Source: Coptis chinensis (taxonomy: Eukaryota; Streptophyta; Magnoliopsida; Ranunculales; Ranunculaceae). Taken from it: DNA of 64,000 nucleotides. The position numbers were made by a program, and so were the translations under genes. Below the pieces are notes generated by a model, which was given only the letters and a program-made list of their open reading frames with translations, was not told the DNA's origin and made no database searches. The DNA lies in assembly GCA_015680905.1 (NCBI GenBank), contig CM027378.1:40335001-40399000 (forward strand), read 5' to 3'. This document shows, piece after piece, positions 1 to 11,116 of this stretch; positions within the stretch are counted from its first letter, which is position 1; the number at the start of each line of letters is the position of its first letter.

Positions 1-857
1 GGACACTCTAAGATGATAGGAACAGAGTCATTAGCGACTTCTATGTCAAGGATAACAAAGTCGACTAGGTAGTAAAAATCATGAACTTTAACCAACACGT
101 TTTCAATAATACCCTTAGAATACTTAATAGAACGGTCAGCCAATTGCAACGTCATTTTAGTTGGTTGCATCTCTTATATGACCTATTTGTTTATATAGAT
201 AATAACGGAGTAAGTTAACACTCGCCCCCAGGTCTAATAGAGTAGTTGTCGTGTGGGTATCCCCTAAGGTGCATTGTACAGTAGGACGATGAGGGTCCTT
301 CTACTAAACGATTCCATTATGTTCAGATAAAGTGGAAAATTGTTCAGTTAAAAAGGTGTCTTTTGGAATATTTGTTTTCCGCCTAGTAGTGCACAACTCT
401 TTTAAAAACTTAGCATGTTGTGGTAATTTTTTAATAGCTTCAAGAAAAGGTAGGTTTATCATTAGATTTTTAAAAACTTCCCTAATCTTATCAAAATTTG
501 TATCCTTGTTTAACATGGCTAGTCTTTGGAGAAACGGTGGTTTCTCTCTATATTTAGTATATGGGTCAATAGGAGTTTTAACCTTGGTCATTTTTTTCTT
601 AGGTTGTGGTTTAACTAGACCTCTACAGGGGTAGGATCTTCAGTTTCTATATCGGTATCTAGTAAATTTTCATTTTCAATGACCACTGGTGGTGTATCAA
701 TGGGCATAGTGATGGAGTTATCAACCACTCTGCCAGAACAGAGAGTAGTGATGGAATTTAACTCACCTACATTTAAACTTCCATTACTAGTATTACCGGT
801 TACTTTAAAGGCTGTGTTTGGCATTTTAGGATTAGGTATAGCTTGACCTGGAAACAC
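1..857 (-). pseudogene. Element A gag-protease linker and protease start (fossil)
   Basis: The minus strand encodes an acidic and proline-rich linker (VVDNSITMPIDTPPVVIENE), then a block matching the protease-proximal region of B and F (NLPFLEAIKKLPQHAKFLKE, TTRRKTNIPKD). In this lineage the aspartic protease follows and cleaves the gag-pol polyprotein; here its start reaches the window edge. The same block occurs at 29013-29507 (B), 45137-45560 (F) and 57361-57945 (G), which supports the assignment. Fossil sequence, no function inferred. Confidence 0.8.
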
Positions 858-869
858 ACCTTTTGGTTG

Positions 870-2168
870 GGCCTTCTCTTGGGTTAACTGTTGTATGAAT
901 TGTTGAATGGATTATATAATCTATTCTTGAGCTTGCATGTAGGCATTGAAACGATCCGGTCGTGAAGGTGTAGTGGCCACAGGTGGTGTGACGAGAACTA
1001 TCTCACATTGATTATTAACTGGTGGGTTGTCATAGTTGTTAGTAACCGGGGCAATATCTCTATTATTATTATTATTATAATTAGAATAATTATTTTAATT
1101 ATTATAATTACCTGGTCCTTGTCCTTGTCCTTGTTGTGGTGGAGTTGGGTTATAGTTGTTTGCTGGCCTAACATTTTGATTATTAAACCCCGGAGGTGTA
1201 ACTAGTTGATTATTTCGCCAACTGAAGTTGGGGTTTTGTCTCCAAGGTGCATTAGGAATAGGAAGGCTATTTAACGAGCAAACATTCTCCGACTGTGCGA
1301 ATGGTTTTCATAGACGAGAGGACAATAGGAGTCGGTATGCTCAAGACTAAAACAAAAATTACATGAAAGAGAGTTGATGTTCATGGCAGGAGTAGGCTTA
1401 TATTAAACAAAAATGGCTTCTACCTTTTTTGTGAGCGATTCGATTAGAGTTCTAAGCTCAAGATCAGATTTAACCTCAAACATACTAGCAGCCTTGGCTA
1501 TGGAAGAAGAATAAGTAGCGGAGCGGGGGATGTCGTTACCCCCCCCAAGTTATTATTTCGCTTGGATTGATCTTCTAAAAACCTATAAGCCTCTACGGCT
1601 CCTTTACTAAGGAAACTATTATATCAAGAACCTCCTTATGATGATGTGAAAGCCCCTTGAAAAAGGCACGAACAAGCGTGTCTTACGCAAGGTTATGATG
1701 TGGACATTCAATAAGAAGATCAGTGTACCGGTTCTAAGCCTCTGAAAAGGATTCATGAGGGTTCTGGCAGAAGAAATGAATCTTTTGAATCATTTCATCT
1801 GTCTTCAGTGGTGGGTAAAACTGTTCCATGAACAATTGAACAAGTTTGGCCCATGAGTCCACGGAATTAGGTGTTTGGGCAGTTAACCAAGACGCCGCCT
1901 TATTGGCTAGGGTGAAAGAAAACACCCTCATTTTAATTTGTTCAGATCCTATGTTAGGATGATGGAATGTAGTGAGAACTTGTTCTATCCTATGCATATG
2001 CTGATAAGGCTTTTCGTAGTCTAAACCATCAAAAACGGATAACCAATTAAAAATATTCAGTGGAATATGAAAATCCCCCACTGGGTTTGCAAGAAAGATG
2101 CATGACTTAGGGCCATCGTTTAGGGCTTTGTAAAAATCAGAGAGAGGAGTCTCTGCTTCGTTAGCCAT
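870..2168 (-). pseudogene. Element A gag region (fossil)
   Basis: The minus strand from the ATG at 2168 encodes the retrotransposon gag fold of the Athila lineage. Recognisable segments are ETPLSDFYKALNDGPKSCI near the start, a WLTAQTPNSVDSWAKLVQLF segment around residue 95, and FYPPLKTDEMIQKIHFFCQN before residue 140. Gag forms the particle that packages element RNA. The asparagine-rich stretch at 1000-1200 is low-complexity sequence also present in B and G. Paralogous blocks sit at 29765-30953, 43741-44960 and 58000-59270. Fossil. Confidence 0.85.
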
Positions 2169-2520
2169 TGATACAAGTGTAGTGTGTGATATTCTAGATA
2201 GGCATGTGCATTGGCGTTTATGATAGATAACGTTAGATGGTTTTCTCTTACCAGACCTTTATCTCATGCAAGGCTAAGACCAATATGAAAGAACACTAAC
2301 AGTAGTCAAACAACAACCTGATATACTAGAATTTAAACTCCTCTAACAAAAGAGATGAGGAGTGAAAGAAGAAGAACCTGAGTGCCTCCTTGCTACGCTT
2401 ATGAATAATGTCTTTAATACAAACCTTAGTGTCCTGTGGAAGCTTGGAACACTTAATCAACAATTATTTCAAACGAAAAGATGTTCTGGAACTAACCTGT
2501 GTATATCGGGCTTTCTTCAG

Positions 2521-2712
2521 AGGGGCGTGGGCACGCTCTATTATAAAGCAACAAAGGCGCGTGCGCGCTCTGTGCTTTTTTTAGAAACAGAAATTCGCAC
2601 TATTTCTTAATGGGTTGGGGCTTAAAATTGGGAAGAAAACACGAAATTAGCTTACTGGAAGGAAGGGCACGGGTGCGCTCAGATATATAGTAAATATGAC
2701 CCGGGCGCACTC
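2521..2712 (-). repeat. GC-rich short-repeat cluster in the leader of element A
   Basis: Four diverged copies of a GC-rich 14-18-mer (plus-strand form AGGGGCGTGGGCACGCTC) lie at 2521-2538, 2554-2570, 2664-2680 and 2699-2712. The surrounding sequence is AT-rich, and the cluster is between the primer site and gag. A similar cluster occupies the same place in B (31208-31369), and again upstream of B's third ORF (24542-24642). Confidence 0.75.
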
Positions 2713-2887
2713 CGAGTACAATTTAGAAAGATTTCTAGTAGACTTCCAGGAACAAAAATTCAATTTTTTCAAGAAGCAGAACACACAGTCAGAAACAAAC
2801 ACTTTTGAACAATGGGGTGGGTGGGTGAATTGGGCTATTGTAGAATTGAAAAAACTAAGAGAATTAAATTCTAAAGACAACTAAGAT

Positions 2888-2900
2888 GGCAGCGACACCA
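2888..2900 (-). other. Primer-binding site of element A
   Basis: On the minus strand the LTR end TTATCA is followed after two bases by TGGTGTCGCTGCC. This resembles TGGCGCCGTTGCC, the site used by Athila elements for priming by a tRNA 3' end (reported as tRNA-Asp). B has TGGCATCGCTGCC at the same place. Confidence 0.65.
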
Positions 2901-2902
2901 TT

Positions 2903-4241
2903 TGATAATTGAAAACTATGTTTTACTCCAACTTAACTAATTATGCTAGGAAGAAGTAAACGATAATTTCACTCTTTTATATCAACTTGCTACTCTCAAT
3001 TATCATGCAATAAAATTAGAGTAAGAATTCATTATACTCCTAGTTGCTTAGAAAATAACTAATTCACTTAATGATTAACAATTAAACAATACGAGAGTGA
3101 TGATTTTAAATATACTTAATATAGTGTGAAAACTACGATTAATGTATTCTAAATTGAACTATGTTAATTAAATAATAAGATGTGAATATGAAGAAGGAAT
3201 TAGGGAGATTTGAAATCTACCTTGATTAATCCCTAACATGGTAGTACAGAGTTTGTTGCAACTCTAATCTTTATGTTTTCACACAAGGTTCAACATAAAG
3301 GTTAGGTCTTTTATCCCTAATTATTCATGGCATCTCTAACCAACTAATAATTAGCATGAGAGGAAGTTGAAACCCATTTTCATGGTGAATGAACTACCCT
3401 CTAGAATTGGAACTCTTAAATACAACTATTTTATACAAACACATCAAGTCTTCATCAAAGCTTTAATCAAACCCCTCTAATGGAGGTTTAGCTATGGATC
3501 ATTAGACTATCATTGAATAAATAAGAAGAAGAAGAAGACATAATTAAAATACTACTTGATTAAAAATAACTTGAATTGAATTAATGGTGGCTAGGCTAAT
3601 AAAACATAAACTAGGTTTAGACTAAAGAGAAAAAGTAAAAGCTAAGAGATAGGAGAGTCTTCCGAGTTTTACCTTAGTCCTTTTTATATAGGAGAGGGCT
3701 AGGTTTACAATTTCGTGCATGGGCTTTAGAGCTATGTTTTGGGCCACTAAATCAAGTCCAAAACCTAATTACTTAAGTCCAAAAAAGGTATGTTTCTCTG
3801 TTAGAAATTAATGCACCTTTTTGTCTAATTTTACTCCTCTGATTGGATCATGGACAAGACCATTAGAAAGCTCTTTCCAAGCCGGTCGTTTTAACATATA
3901 ATAGGCCCAATTCTAAGGTCTAAGTACAAAGATACGGCTTGTATAAGTTCTGTTGACTTTTATGCTCTATTTCTGCCCGCGTTGAATTTGATTTTTCAGC
4001 TTTGACTAGGCTTTAAAATGGTTTTTTCTCCTTGAAAGTTGGGCTTTGACCATAGAACTTCTTAGCAACCAACATTTGCTCATTTCTATTGCCAAAGTGA
4101 CATATTTCTTCACATAATTGACTCCAAGACCTGAAATACACAAAAGTATGTAAGCAGTACTAACTATTATTTATTATAAACATAATTGGTCTATATGTAA
4201 TATTATTAAGGGGTTAAAACTACAGTTTTGGGCTCTTATCA
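2903..4241 (-). repeat. 5' LTR of element A
   Basis: About 1.34 kb. On the minus strand it starts TGATAAGAGCCCAAAACTGT and ends TTATCA, so the ends are inverted. Start and end blocks match the LTRs of B (19925-21301 and 33071-34749), G (49006-50364 and 59924-61282) and the solo LTR at 31456. A plus-strand tttttatatagg at 3680-3695 is likely only an AT-rich match. The LTR carries the element's promoter in this family. Confidence 0.9.
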
Positions 4242-4425
4242 TAAGCCCTCATGAGAAAGAAATCATGTTTTTCTTGATTTTGTTGTTTTCTCTTTCTTTT
4301 TTCAAATTTTGTTTAAGGTTTCCCTATCTCTTTCTCTCTGGGCATGTTGAATTTTAAGGAACGAACAATAATAAAAGTGCTCACTCGCGCGGTCATGCCG
4401 AATTTTGTTGTGCCCACTTTTATTT
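4242..4425. other. Intergenic, no gene seen
   Basis: AT-rich sequence between the LTR of element A and a MITE. Both strands were read; no coding frame, RNA gene or repeat was recognised. Confidence 0.5.
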
Positions 4426-4432
4426 TTCCTAA

Positions 4433-4767
4433 GGCAAAATTACCTAAAAATGCAACTTACTTTGCTTGCTGTTTTTTTACAATTAATGTGCATCGTACAA
4501 TGAATTTATTTTAAAAGTGAACAAACTTTCAATATTTTTATAGTTGATGCAACATGTTTGATTTCCGTCAAATCAAGTTCAACATTGACGTTACCGTTTA
4601 ATATCATGTGATTGTTTGGGGGAAATAATGAGTTTGTACTAACACATGCTTAGTTGGACCGAAAGATCGCCATACATTTCCCAAAAATCAAAAGTTTGTG
4701 AATTTTTAGAATAAATTCAAAGTATGTTGCATTAATTTTCAAAACTAGCAAAGTACGTAATTTTACC
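4433..4767. mobile_element. MITE with GGYAAAATTAC termini
   Basis: A 335-bp AT-rich segment starts GGCAAAATTAC and ends GTAATTTTACC, an inverted pair with one mismatch. The subterminal ACTTTGCT on the left is echoed by AGCAAAGT on the right. TTCCTAA flanks it on both sides (4426-4432 and 4768-4774), consistent with a target-site duplication, although 7 bp is unusual and could be a worn longer one. There is no coding capacity. The superfamily is uncertain, with Mutator-like possible. Confidence 0.6.
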
Positions 4768-4774
4768 TTCCTAA

Positions 4775-5649
4775 AATTTTGATTTTTCGGAATTCAGACT
4801 TTGGCACAATAGTAAGTTGTAGAGGGACGTCACAAAATGTGGATGAAAACTTATATACAATGATGTCAAATTGTCAGTGGAAAGAATGGGCCTCAAACAA
4901 AAGTTCTAGCCTAAGGCATTGGCGTGAGAACTAAGTAGCCTAATCTTGATTCTTCCTAGTTTATGTACCCTCATGGTTGCTAGGCACTCAGTAGTCAGTA
5001 CTAAAGTTGGCTCCTCTCCAGGTAGAAGAGATAACAACTAACATTCTTGTATGTATATATACATTGGGTGCTCTCCGTGGCTAAGACCAACATGTAACCT
5101 TCTAAGAATTATCAATTAACTTTGTAGTGGTTTTCAGCACTGTCCTTTTTTTAGCGTGCAAGTAAGGATATTATTGATCGATAGAAAAGAATGTTACACA
5201 GTACATATGGAGTGTTTAGAAAATAGTTAAACAAAGTACTAATGATAATAGGTCCTTGTCAGTACCCTCCACTCTCAACCACTCGTGGAAGACCACATGT
5301 CCAGACTACAAAAGACCGTGCATACAACCTAAGGTCAGGTTGTCCAAATGACGTAGGAAATGTAACCGCTGCAAGCTAGTTAACTAACATCATTAATGAG
5401 AGATCATTATTTCATAACAGAATGAGTAAAAGCAATCATCAAGACAACACAAAAGGGAGATCTGGCCTATAAAAGTAGGTCTCTTCTCCATTCTTAAGGA
5501 GGCCAATTCTCTATATTCTCAACCATCTATCTTCATATTCCATCCAATCAATGAATCAAAAGCCTGAACTATGTTCGACTTGATTTGAGTTCACTAAAGA
5601 ACTCGATATGTAGGCATCTCAACATAACCGAGTTCAGTCGAACAAATAC
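4775..5649 (+). other. Intergenic; possible worn LTR or promoter at about 5225-5645
   Basis: No gene is seen at 4775-5225. From 5225 the plus strand looks like a plant LTR promoter half. A TATA box (CCTATAAAAGTAGG at 5468-5481) is followed by a pyrimidine-rich run. A terminal block near 5605-5645 (GATATGTAGGCATCTCAAC, then GAGTTCAGTCGAAC) resembles the GATACGTAGGCAG block that ends LTRs of the Gypsy Tat lineage. I could not find clean ends or a target duplication, so this is tentative. Confidence 0.35.
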
Positions 5650-6569
5650 TACCTCTATAGTCCTAAAATGAATCTCTACTGCTTCAACAAAATCTAGTCT
5701 GTCAGGGCTCCATAGTGTAACTCCTTGATCTAGCGTTGCACCTTTCTTTGCTGCAAAATCCGCTCAAAAGTACACTTCACGCCCAACTAGTGGTTAGTTC
5801 CATTCGACCATTCCCGTAGTCGCCTCTTCCATCTACCAATCAGTTCCCAAGGCATATTTCCACTGTTGAAGGCCATGATTGCTTCTTGAGAGTCTGATTC
5901 AAGCCATATATATTCTTCTGTAATTTAGCTCCAAAGCCTTTTCAAAACCGAGCACAATAGCTTGACATTCAGCTGTGAAATTTGTAAGCACCCCAAGACC
6001 TTGTGCAAGAACACCAATGACTTGTGCAGAGTGGTTACTGATGATGAGACCAGCACTTCCTCTACCGAACATTGTCCCCTATGATAGGGATGCAATTAAC
6101 AGTGTTGCCACCATTCCACTTTCTGCATGTATCCAGCCTGAGTGAAAGGCTATTCTTTAAAAATAATCTTGTTCTTGCATTTCCTGAACTCCACCATTAT
6201 TCCCAGAACACCAGCATATACCTTATGATGACTATAGAGTTGGCACGTCTATTTATTTGTGCTGCCTCCTTCACGTTACTAAAGCCAAATTACTACTAAA
6301 TAGGCTAGACAACCATTGTCACATGGATTTGGTAATTTGAATTAATTGTTCAAATGGTTTGCAAGCTTTGCCCGACCTTCATTATTGTACATCCAAACAT
6401 TTGACCGGATGCCAGTCATTATACATACATTTAGATTGCACTTTGTCATTAACAAGAACCTTATTATGACAATTTCATCTTATTAAGCTGGCCTGCCAAT
6501 CCTATATCGGATGAATAGTTGTTCCCCATGTTAACTTACACCATGGCCGCTGGCCCCATTACTAATCAC
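5650..6569 (-). pseudogene. LINE remnant, RNase H end (left piece)
   Basis: The minus strand carries a plant non-LTR retrotransposon RNase H-like domain. From about 6075 downward it reads FGRGSAGLIISNHSAQVIGV, then NFTAECQAIVLGFEKALE (the E of the catalytic set), then LWLESDSQEAIMAFNSG (the conserved D), ending ADFAAKKGATLDQGV. Upstream, near 6150-6190, FRKCKNKIIFKE resembles the spacer before this domain in plant LINEs. Several in-frame stops and shifts show that it is dead. It is split from its upstream part (35031-35465) by Copia element C, inserted at ATCAC. A host RNase H-like gene is a less likely alternative, because the right piece shows zf-RVT-region motifs. Confidence 0.65.
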
Positions 6570-7343
6570 TGTTAGGAATATACAACTTAAATGTACTTAT
6601 TACTCTTTACCAATCACCGAACAGTACAAACGTTTTCCTTGTAAGTGTCTTGTACTTCTTTGTTAAATCCGAGCCTAGTGTAGAAACACTATGTCCTTAA
6701 GACAGATTTTCCCCCACACAGTGTTTGAAGGTTGATGGGAAACTGTCTCCCAAGATAGAACATATTTCTTTCCATAGAAATCGCAGCACTCAATCCTACA
6801 AAATCAGCGAACACAATATAGTATTTGACTAAGAATAGAAGGAGAAAAGAAAGATCAGAAATGTGTGATTTGGTATGTCTTTCTCTCCAAATTCGTCCAC
6901 TATTTATAGGTGAGTTGTGCCTTTTCGAAATAGCACAATGACTTTTGGAAAAAGTTAGGCAAATCTAAGAAAAGTCACATGTTTCGAAAGGACACACTAT
7001 TTCGACATAAAACACTGCTACGAACCAGTGTTTATTTTGAAAAGGCACACTTTTTCGGCATAATGCACTATTTCGAACCAGTGCACCCTTTCGAAAAGGT
7101 GTATCTCACTTTACTATTTCAAGAGAAACTAACTAGGCCTTATAAACTCAATAACACTTTGGTCTTCTTCCCATGTGGGACTAAGTGTTTTTCACACTTT
7201 CCCACATACATTTCTCAATCATTTCATCTTAAGTGGGGTATTGGGACACAAATTACTCATTCATTTCTCAATGGATTTGTCTAATTCCAAGTTCCATGTG
7301 TTCACTACACTTTGAACTTTCAATTACCACCATTTTTCTAACA
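6570..7343 (-). repeat. 3' LTR of Copia element C
   Basis: A 774-bp LTR. Minus-strand start is TGTTAGAAAAATGG, and the polypurine tract GGGGGAT abuts it (7344-7350 on the plus strand reads atccccc). It matches the right LTR at 19165-19726 and 34811-35025. It contains an array of TTTCGAAA-centred units (6917-7108). Confidence 0.9.
6917..7108. repeat. TTTCGAAA-centred array inside the C LTR
   Basis: About seven diverged units of a short palindromic core (tttcgaaa, tttcgaac, tttcgaca) recur every 25-40 bp, often next to GCAC or AGTGC. The right LTR has the same array at 19514-19690. Duplicated promoter motifs of this kind are common in plant LTRs. Confidence 0.6.
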
Positions 7344-7350
7344 ATCCCCC

Positions 7351-7955
7351 ACATGAATGAAAATTTGTTTTTTTCACTCATAAACAATGGATTTCTATTC
7401 TTTTACAAATGAAAAGATACCACATCAGGTCAAGTAGCATGGGAGGCCTTGAACTTGCCTTAGTAAAAGACTATTGGATTTAATTGGACGATCAGTAGAC
7501 TTCAATTAATGTTCTTGAACTGTCAGCCATTTGTATAAACCTAAACAATTATCTTCACGTAGTACCTTCTCGAATACTGTTGGTTCTCACATTTGTGTTC
7601 ATTTTGGCCTTGAACACTTCTTGGTTCTAGATAGTACTTTTGAGACATTTGCCTTTTAAATTTTCATAGAAGTGGTTCCACTTCGCACTAACATAGGTGA
7701 TTTCTATAAAGAGTATCCTGTAATACTCCACTTAGATAACATAACTTTCCAAGATATAGTAAATCATTAAAAGCTTAACTTATCTTTGGTCTCGCGGCAG
7801 ATATGCACTTTCTTATCATAGGAATAGGTTAGAGTATAGTATTACTCTCTAGTGCTTACTAAGTCACAGACATAATTTAGTTGGCCCTTTGAACCTAGAT
7901 CTTGGGATCTCCAGTCAACTAGGTTGGTTTTTCCATTATGAGGACTCTTGGTTGA
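7351..7955. other. Non-coding 3' region of Copia element C
   Basis: AT-rich sequence between the end of the RNase H region and the polypurine tract of element C. No other feature is seen. Confidence 0.6.
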
Positions 7956-8492
7956 TTATCTCAAAAGCTTTAAGCCCATTCCCCTTGATAATCTTTCCAC
8001 TTGCTCTCTTGTTAAACCTTTTGTAAGCTGATCTGCAATGTTATCTTTTAACCTTACATAGTCGATTGAGATAACTCCATTTGAGAGCAATTGTCTAACG
8101 GTGTTATGTCTACGACGTATGTGTCGAGACTTCCTGTTATACATGCTACTATGTGCTCTATTAATAGCAGATTGGATATCACAGTGTACACATACTACTA
8201 GCATAGGTTTAGCCCAATTTAGAACATCCTCTAAGAAATTTCAAAGCCACTCTGCTTCTTCTCCAGCCTTGTCCAATGCTATGAATTCTGATTCCATAGT
8301 GGACCTCGCTATGCACGTTTGTTTTGAGGATTTCCAAGAAATAGCTGCACCTCCAAGTGTAAAGACATATCCACTTGTGGACTTTGAGTCTTTAGTGTTA
8401 GATATCCAATTAGCATCGCAATACCCTTCTGGAACGGCTAGATATCTTGTATAGTGCAAACCAAAGTTCTGAGTATACTTTAAGTATCCCAA
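7956..8492 (-). pseudogene. Copia C RNase H domain (fossil)
   Basis: The minus strand shows the Copia RNase H signature: [20 protein letters not shown], then a [19 protein letters not shown] stretch, then HIRRRHNTVRQLL and the C-terminal DQLTKGLTREQVERLSRG. In this family the domain degrades RNA in the RNA-DNA hybrid. Fossil. Confidence 0.88.
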
Positions 8493-8510
8493 AACTCTTA
8501 GTATGGTAGT

Positions 8511-9480
8511 CTAATAATCTCTGCTAGGATTACTCGTATATCGACTTAGCTTGATCATGGAGTATGTTATGTCAAACCTTGTACAATTCATGACATACAT
8601 TAAATTACCAAGTATACAAGAATACTCTAGTTGAGATATGTTATCTCCAGTATTTTTGGCTAAATGAAGATTCATGTCATCTGGTGTCCTTTTTGGTGTG
8701 ATGTTATATTTCTTGAACATTTCAAGAATTGTCTCAATATAATGAGATTGTGATAGAACAAGTCCATCCTCTGTCTTAGAGATCTTAATTCATAGAATAC
8801 CATCAGCGACACCTAAATCTTTTATATCAAACTTACTAGACAACATTTGTTTTGTAGATTTTATGACATCCATATTACTACCCAAAATTAGCATATCGTC
8901 CACATAAAGACAAACAATGACACATTTTTTTTAGTGCTTTTGGCATAGACACATTTGTCATACTCGTTTATTTTGAAACCATTTGACAACATTGCATTGT
9001 CAAATTTCTCATACCATTGCTTAGGTGCTTGCTTTAATCCATATAAGAATTTAACAAGCTTTCAAACTTTCCTTTCTTGTCCAGGAGTAATAAACCCTTT
9101 GAGTTGTTCCATGTATATTTCTTCATCTAACTTACCATTCAAGAATGCCGTCTTTACATCCATTTGATGTATCTCAAGTCCATGTGTTGATGCTATGGCT
9201 ATTAGCATCCTTATGGAAGTTATTCCTGTAATTGGAGAGTAAGTATTGAAATAGTCCAATCCTTCTTTTTGTCTAAAGCCTTTGACCACAAGTCTGGCTT
9301 TATACTTGTCGATTGATCCATTAGTCTTAAATTTCTTTGTGAATATCCATTTATATCTCGAAGTCTTGGAACCTGGCGGTAAATCCACAAATTACCATGT
9401 ATGATTTTGCATTATGGATTCAATCTTGATATTTACTGCTTCTTTCCAATAAGTAGCTTCTGGAGATGGCATTACCTCCT
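8511..9480 (-). pseudogene. Copia C reverse transcriptase domain (fossil)
   Basis: The N-terminal part reads YKWIFTKKFKTNGSIDKYKA, then RLVVKGFRQKEGLDY and IHQMDVKTAFLNGKLDEEIY, the classic Copia finger and palm motifs. The stretch near 8880-8930 encodes the region of the YVDDM-type active site. The end reads LGNLMYVMNCTRFDITYSM. Fossil. Confidence 0.88.
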
Positions 9481-9616
9481 TGAATGTTTGAGGATTATTT
9501 TCCAACAAGTATGTTAGAAAATTAGGTCCAAAAGACGTTAACGTCCTTGACCTTTTGCTACATCTAGGTTCCTCCTCAATATTGTTTTTGTGTAGGATGG
9601 TTACTAGTTATAGCAT

Positions 9617-10547
9617 CTACAATTCTTTTTGATGAACTTGACTTTGTACACATGTTATATGGAAATGTATTTTCAAAGTCCTTGACTCAATAATTGTATT
9701 AACATGTATATCTTGAATCTTTGATTTATGAATAAGAAAACGATATGCACTACTATTGTTTGCATATCCAATGAATACACAATCTATAGTCTTAGGTCCT
9801 ATCTTCACCTTCTTAGGTTTAAGGACTTCTACTTTAGCAAGACACCCCCACACTTTCAAGAATTCGTAGGAAGTCTGATGACCTTTCTATAATTCATATG
9901 GTGTTTTATGCGTCTTCTTGTTAGGAATTTTGTTGAGAATTGAATGTAATTGGTGGAAAGCAAAGCTTCTCCCCCCCCAAATTCTGAGGTAAACTAGAAC
10001 TTAACAACATAGCATTCATCATCTTTTTAAGAGTTCGGTTTTTGTGCTCAACAATATCGTTTGATTGAGGTGAATAAGGAGCTGTAGTTTGATAAATGAT
10101 TCCATGTTTAGAACATAAATCTTCCAAAGGTGATTCATATTCACCCCCTCTTTCGCTTCTTATAGCCTTAATCTTCTTTCTTAGTAGATTTTCAACTTCA
10201 TTTTTATAGTGTTTGAACACTTCAATAGCCTCATCTTTACTTCTCAACAAGTAAACCTAACAGTATCTTGTGCTATCGTCAATAAAAGTAATGAAATACT
10301 TTTTACCACCTCTAGTTTGCACGTACTTAAGATCATACATATCTATGTGTATTAAGTCTAGAGGTTCAATACTTCTTTCAACTGATTGAAAGGATGATCT
10401 GGTTAACTTTGATTCTACACAAGTTTCACATTTATAGTGTGGGTCTATTTTTATCTTTGGTATATAGTCCAAATTAATTAATCTACGCAAAGTGTCATAA
10501 TTAACATGTCCTAATCTACTATGCCATACATGTGAAGACTCAATCAA
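9617..10547 (-). pseudogene. Copia C integrase domain (fossil)
   Basis: The minus strand begins with the zinc-binding HLGHVNYDTLRR type segment and CETCVESK, then the core with IHIDMYDLKYVQTRGGKKYF (first acidic residue), FIDDSTR and RSERGGEYESPLEDLCSKHG, then TTAPYSPQSNDIVEHKNRTL (catalytic Glu region). The end reads FIGYANNSSAYRFLIHKSK, typical of the Copia integrase tail. Fossil. Confidence 0.88.
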
Positions 10548-10559
10548 GTAAACAGAAGA

Positions 10560-11111
10560 TTAAACTTTATTGGTGCCCTTTTGCGCAATAGTAAAACATG
10601 ACATCTTAAAGAGCCCATCACTTAGATAGCCCTTGCCCACAAATACATCATTCTTAGTCAGTACAAATTTATCAGAAAGAAAGACTAACTTAAAACCATT
10701 CTTTCTCAGCAGCAACCCATAAACCAAGTTCTTACGAATGTCAGGCACATAGAGCACCTCATTCAGAGTTATTTCCTTCCCATAAGTCAACCTCATCACC
10801 TCCTTTTTTTTGCCTTCAACCTTGGAAGTAGAATAATTTTCCATAAAGAGTTGTTCTTCCTTTTCCACTGGATGATAGGTGGCGAACATGGACCTGTTGG
10901 AGCATATGTGGCGAGTAGCACTAGTGTCCACAAACCATTCTCTCTCATTTCCAACCAATAGACATTCAAAAACCATAGCAGATAGGTTCATGTCATTAGC
11001 ATTGTTAGAAAGCTTCTCCATTGTCACATTTGCTTCAATCTTATGCTTCTTGTACTTATTTGGCTTGCGACATTCACTTGCCTTGTGTCCAGCCTTGCCA
11101 CAGTTGTAGCA
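10560..11111 (-). pseudogene. Copia C zinc knuckle and protease (fossil)
   Basis: A CCHC knuckle (CYNCGKAGHKASEC) is followed by WFVDTSATRHIC, the DTGA-type protease site region, and by ITLNEVLYVPDIRKNLV, a conserved Copia segment. Element D abuts the knuckle on its upstream side, and the gag start resumes at 18287. Fossil. Confidence 0.88.
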
Positions 11112-11116
11112 CTTAT

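Larger units (their letters stand above)
1..4241 (-). mobile_element. Element A: Athila-type Ty3/Gypsy LTR retrotransposon, 5' half
   Basis: The minus strand reads LTR (2903-4241), tRNA-type primer site, GC-rich leader, gag, then the gag-protease linker and start of protease, and runs off the window at base 1. The gag has the Athila-like pattern also seen in B, F and G here, and the linker carries a TTLCSGRVVDN motif like the TTLRSGRVVDN form in its relatives. The 3' half and second LTR lie outside, so no target duplication can be tested; the five bases after the LTR are taagc. It is broken, with a few breaks in the visible part. Age cannot be set without the second LTR. Confidence 0.9.

Noticed and set aside
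1008-1205. Plus-strand frame rich in isoleucine and tryptophan
   Set aside because: It is the reverse of the asparagine-rich gag stretch of element A; the same shadow appears at 29691 and 58079.
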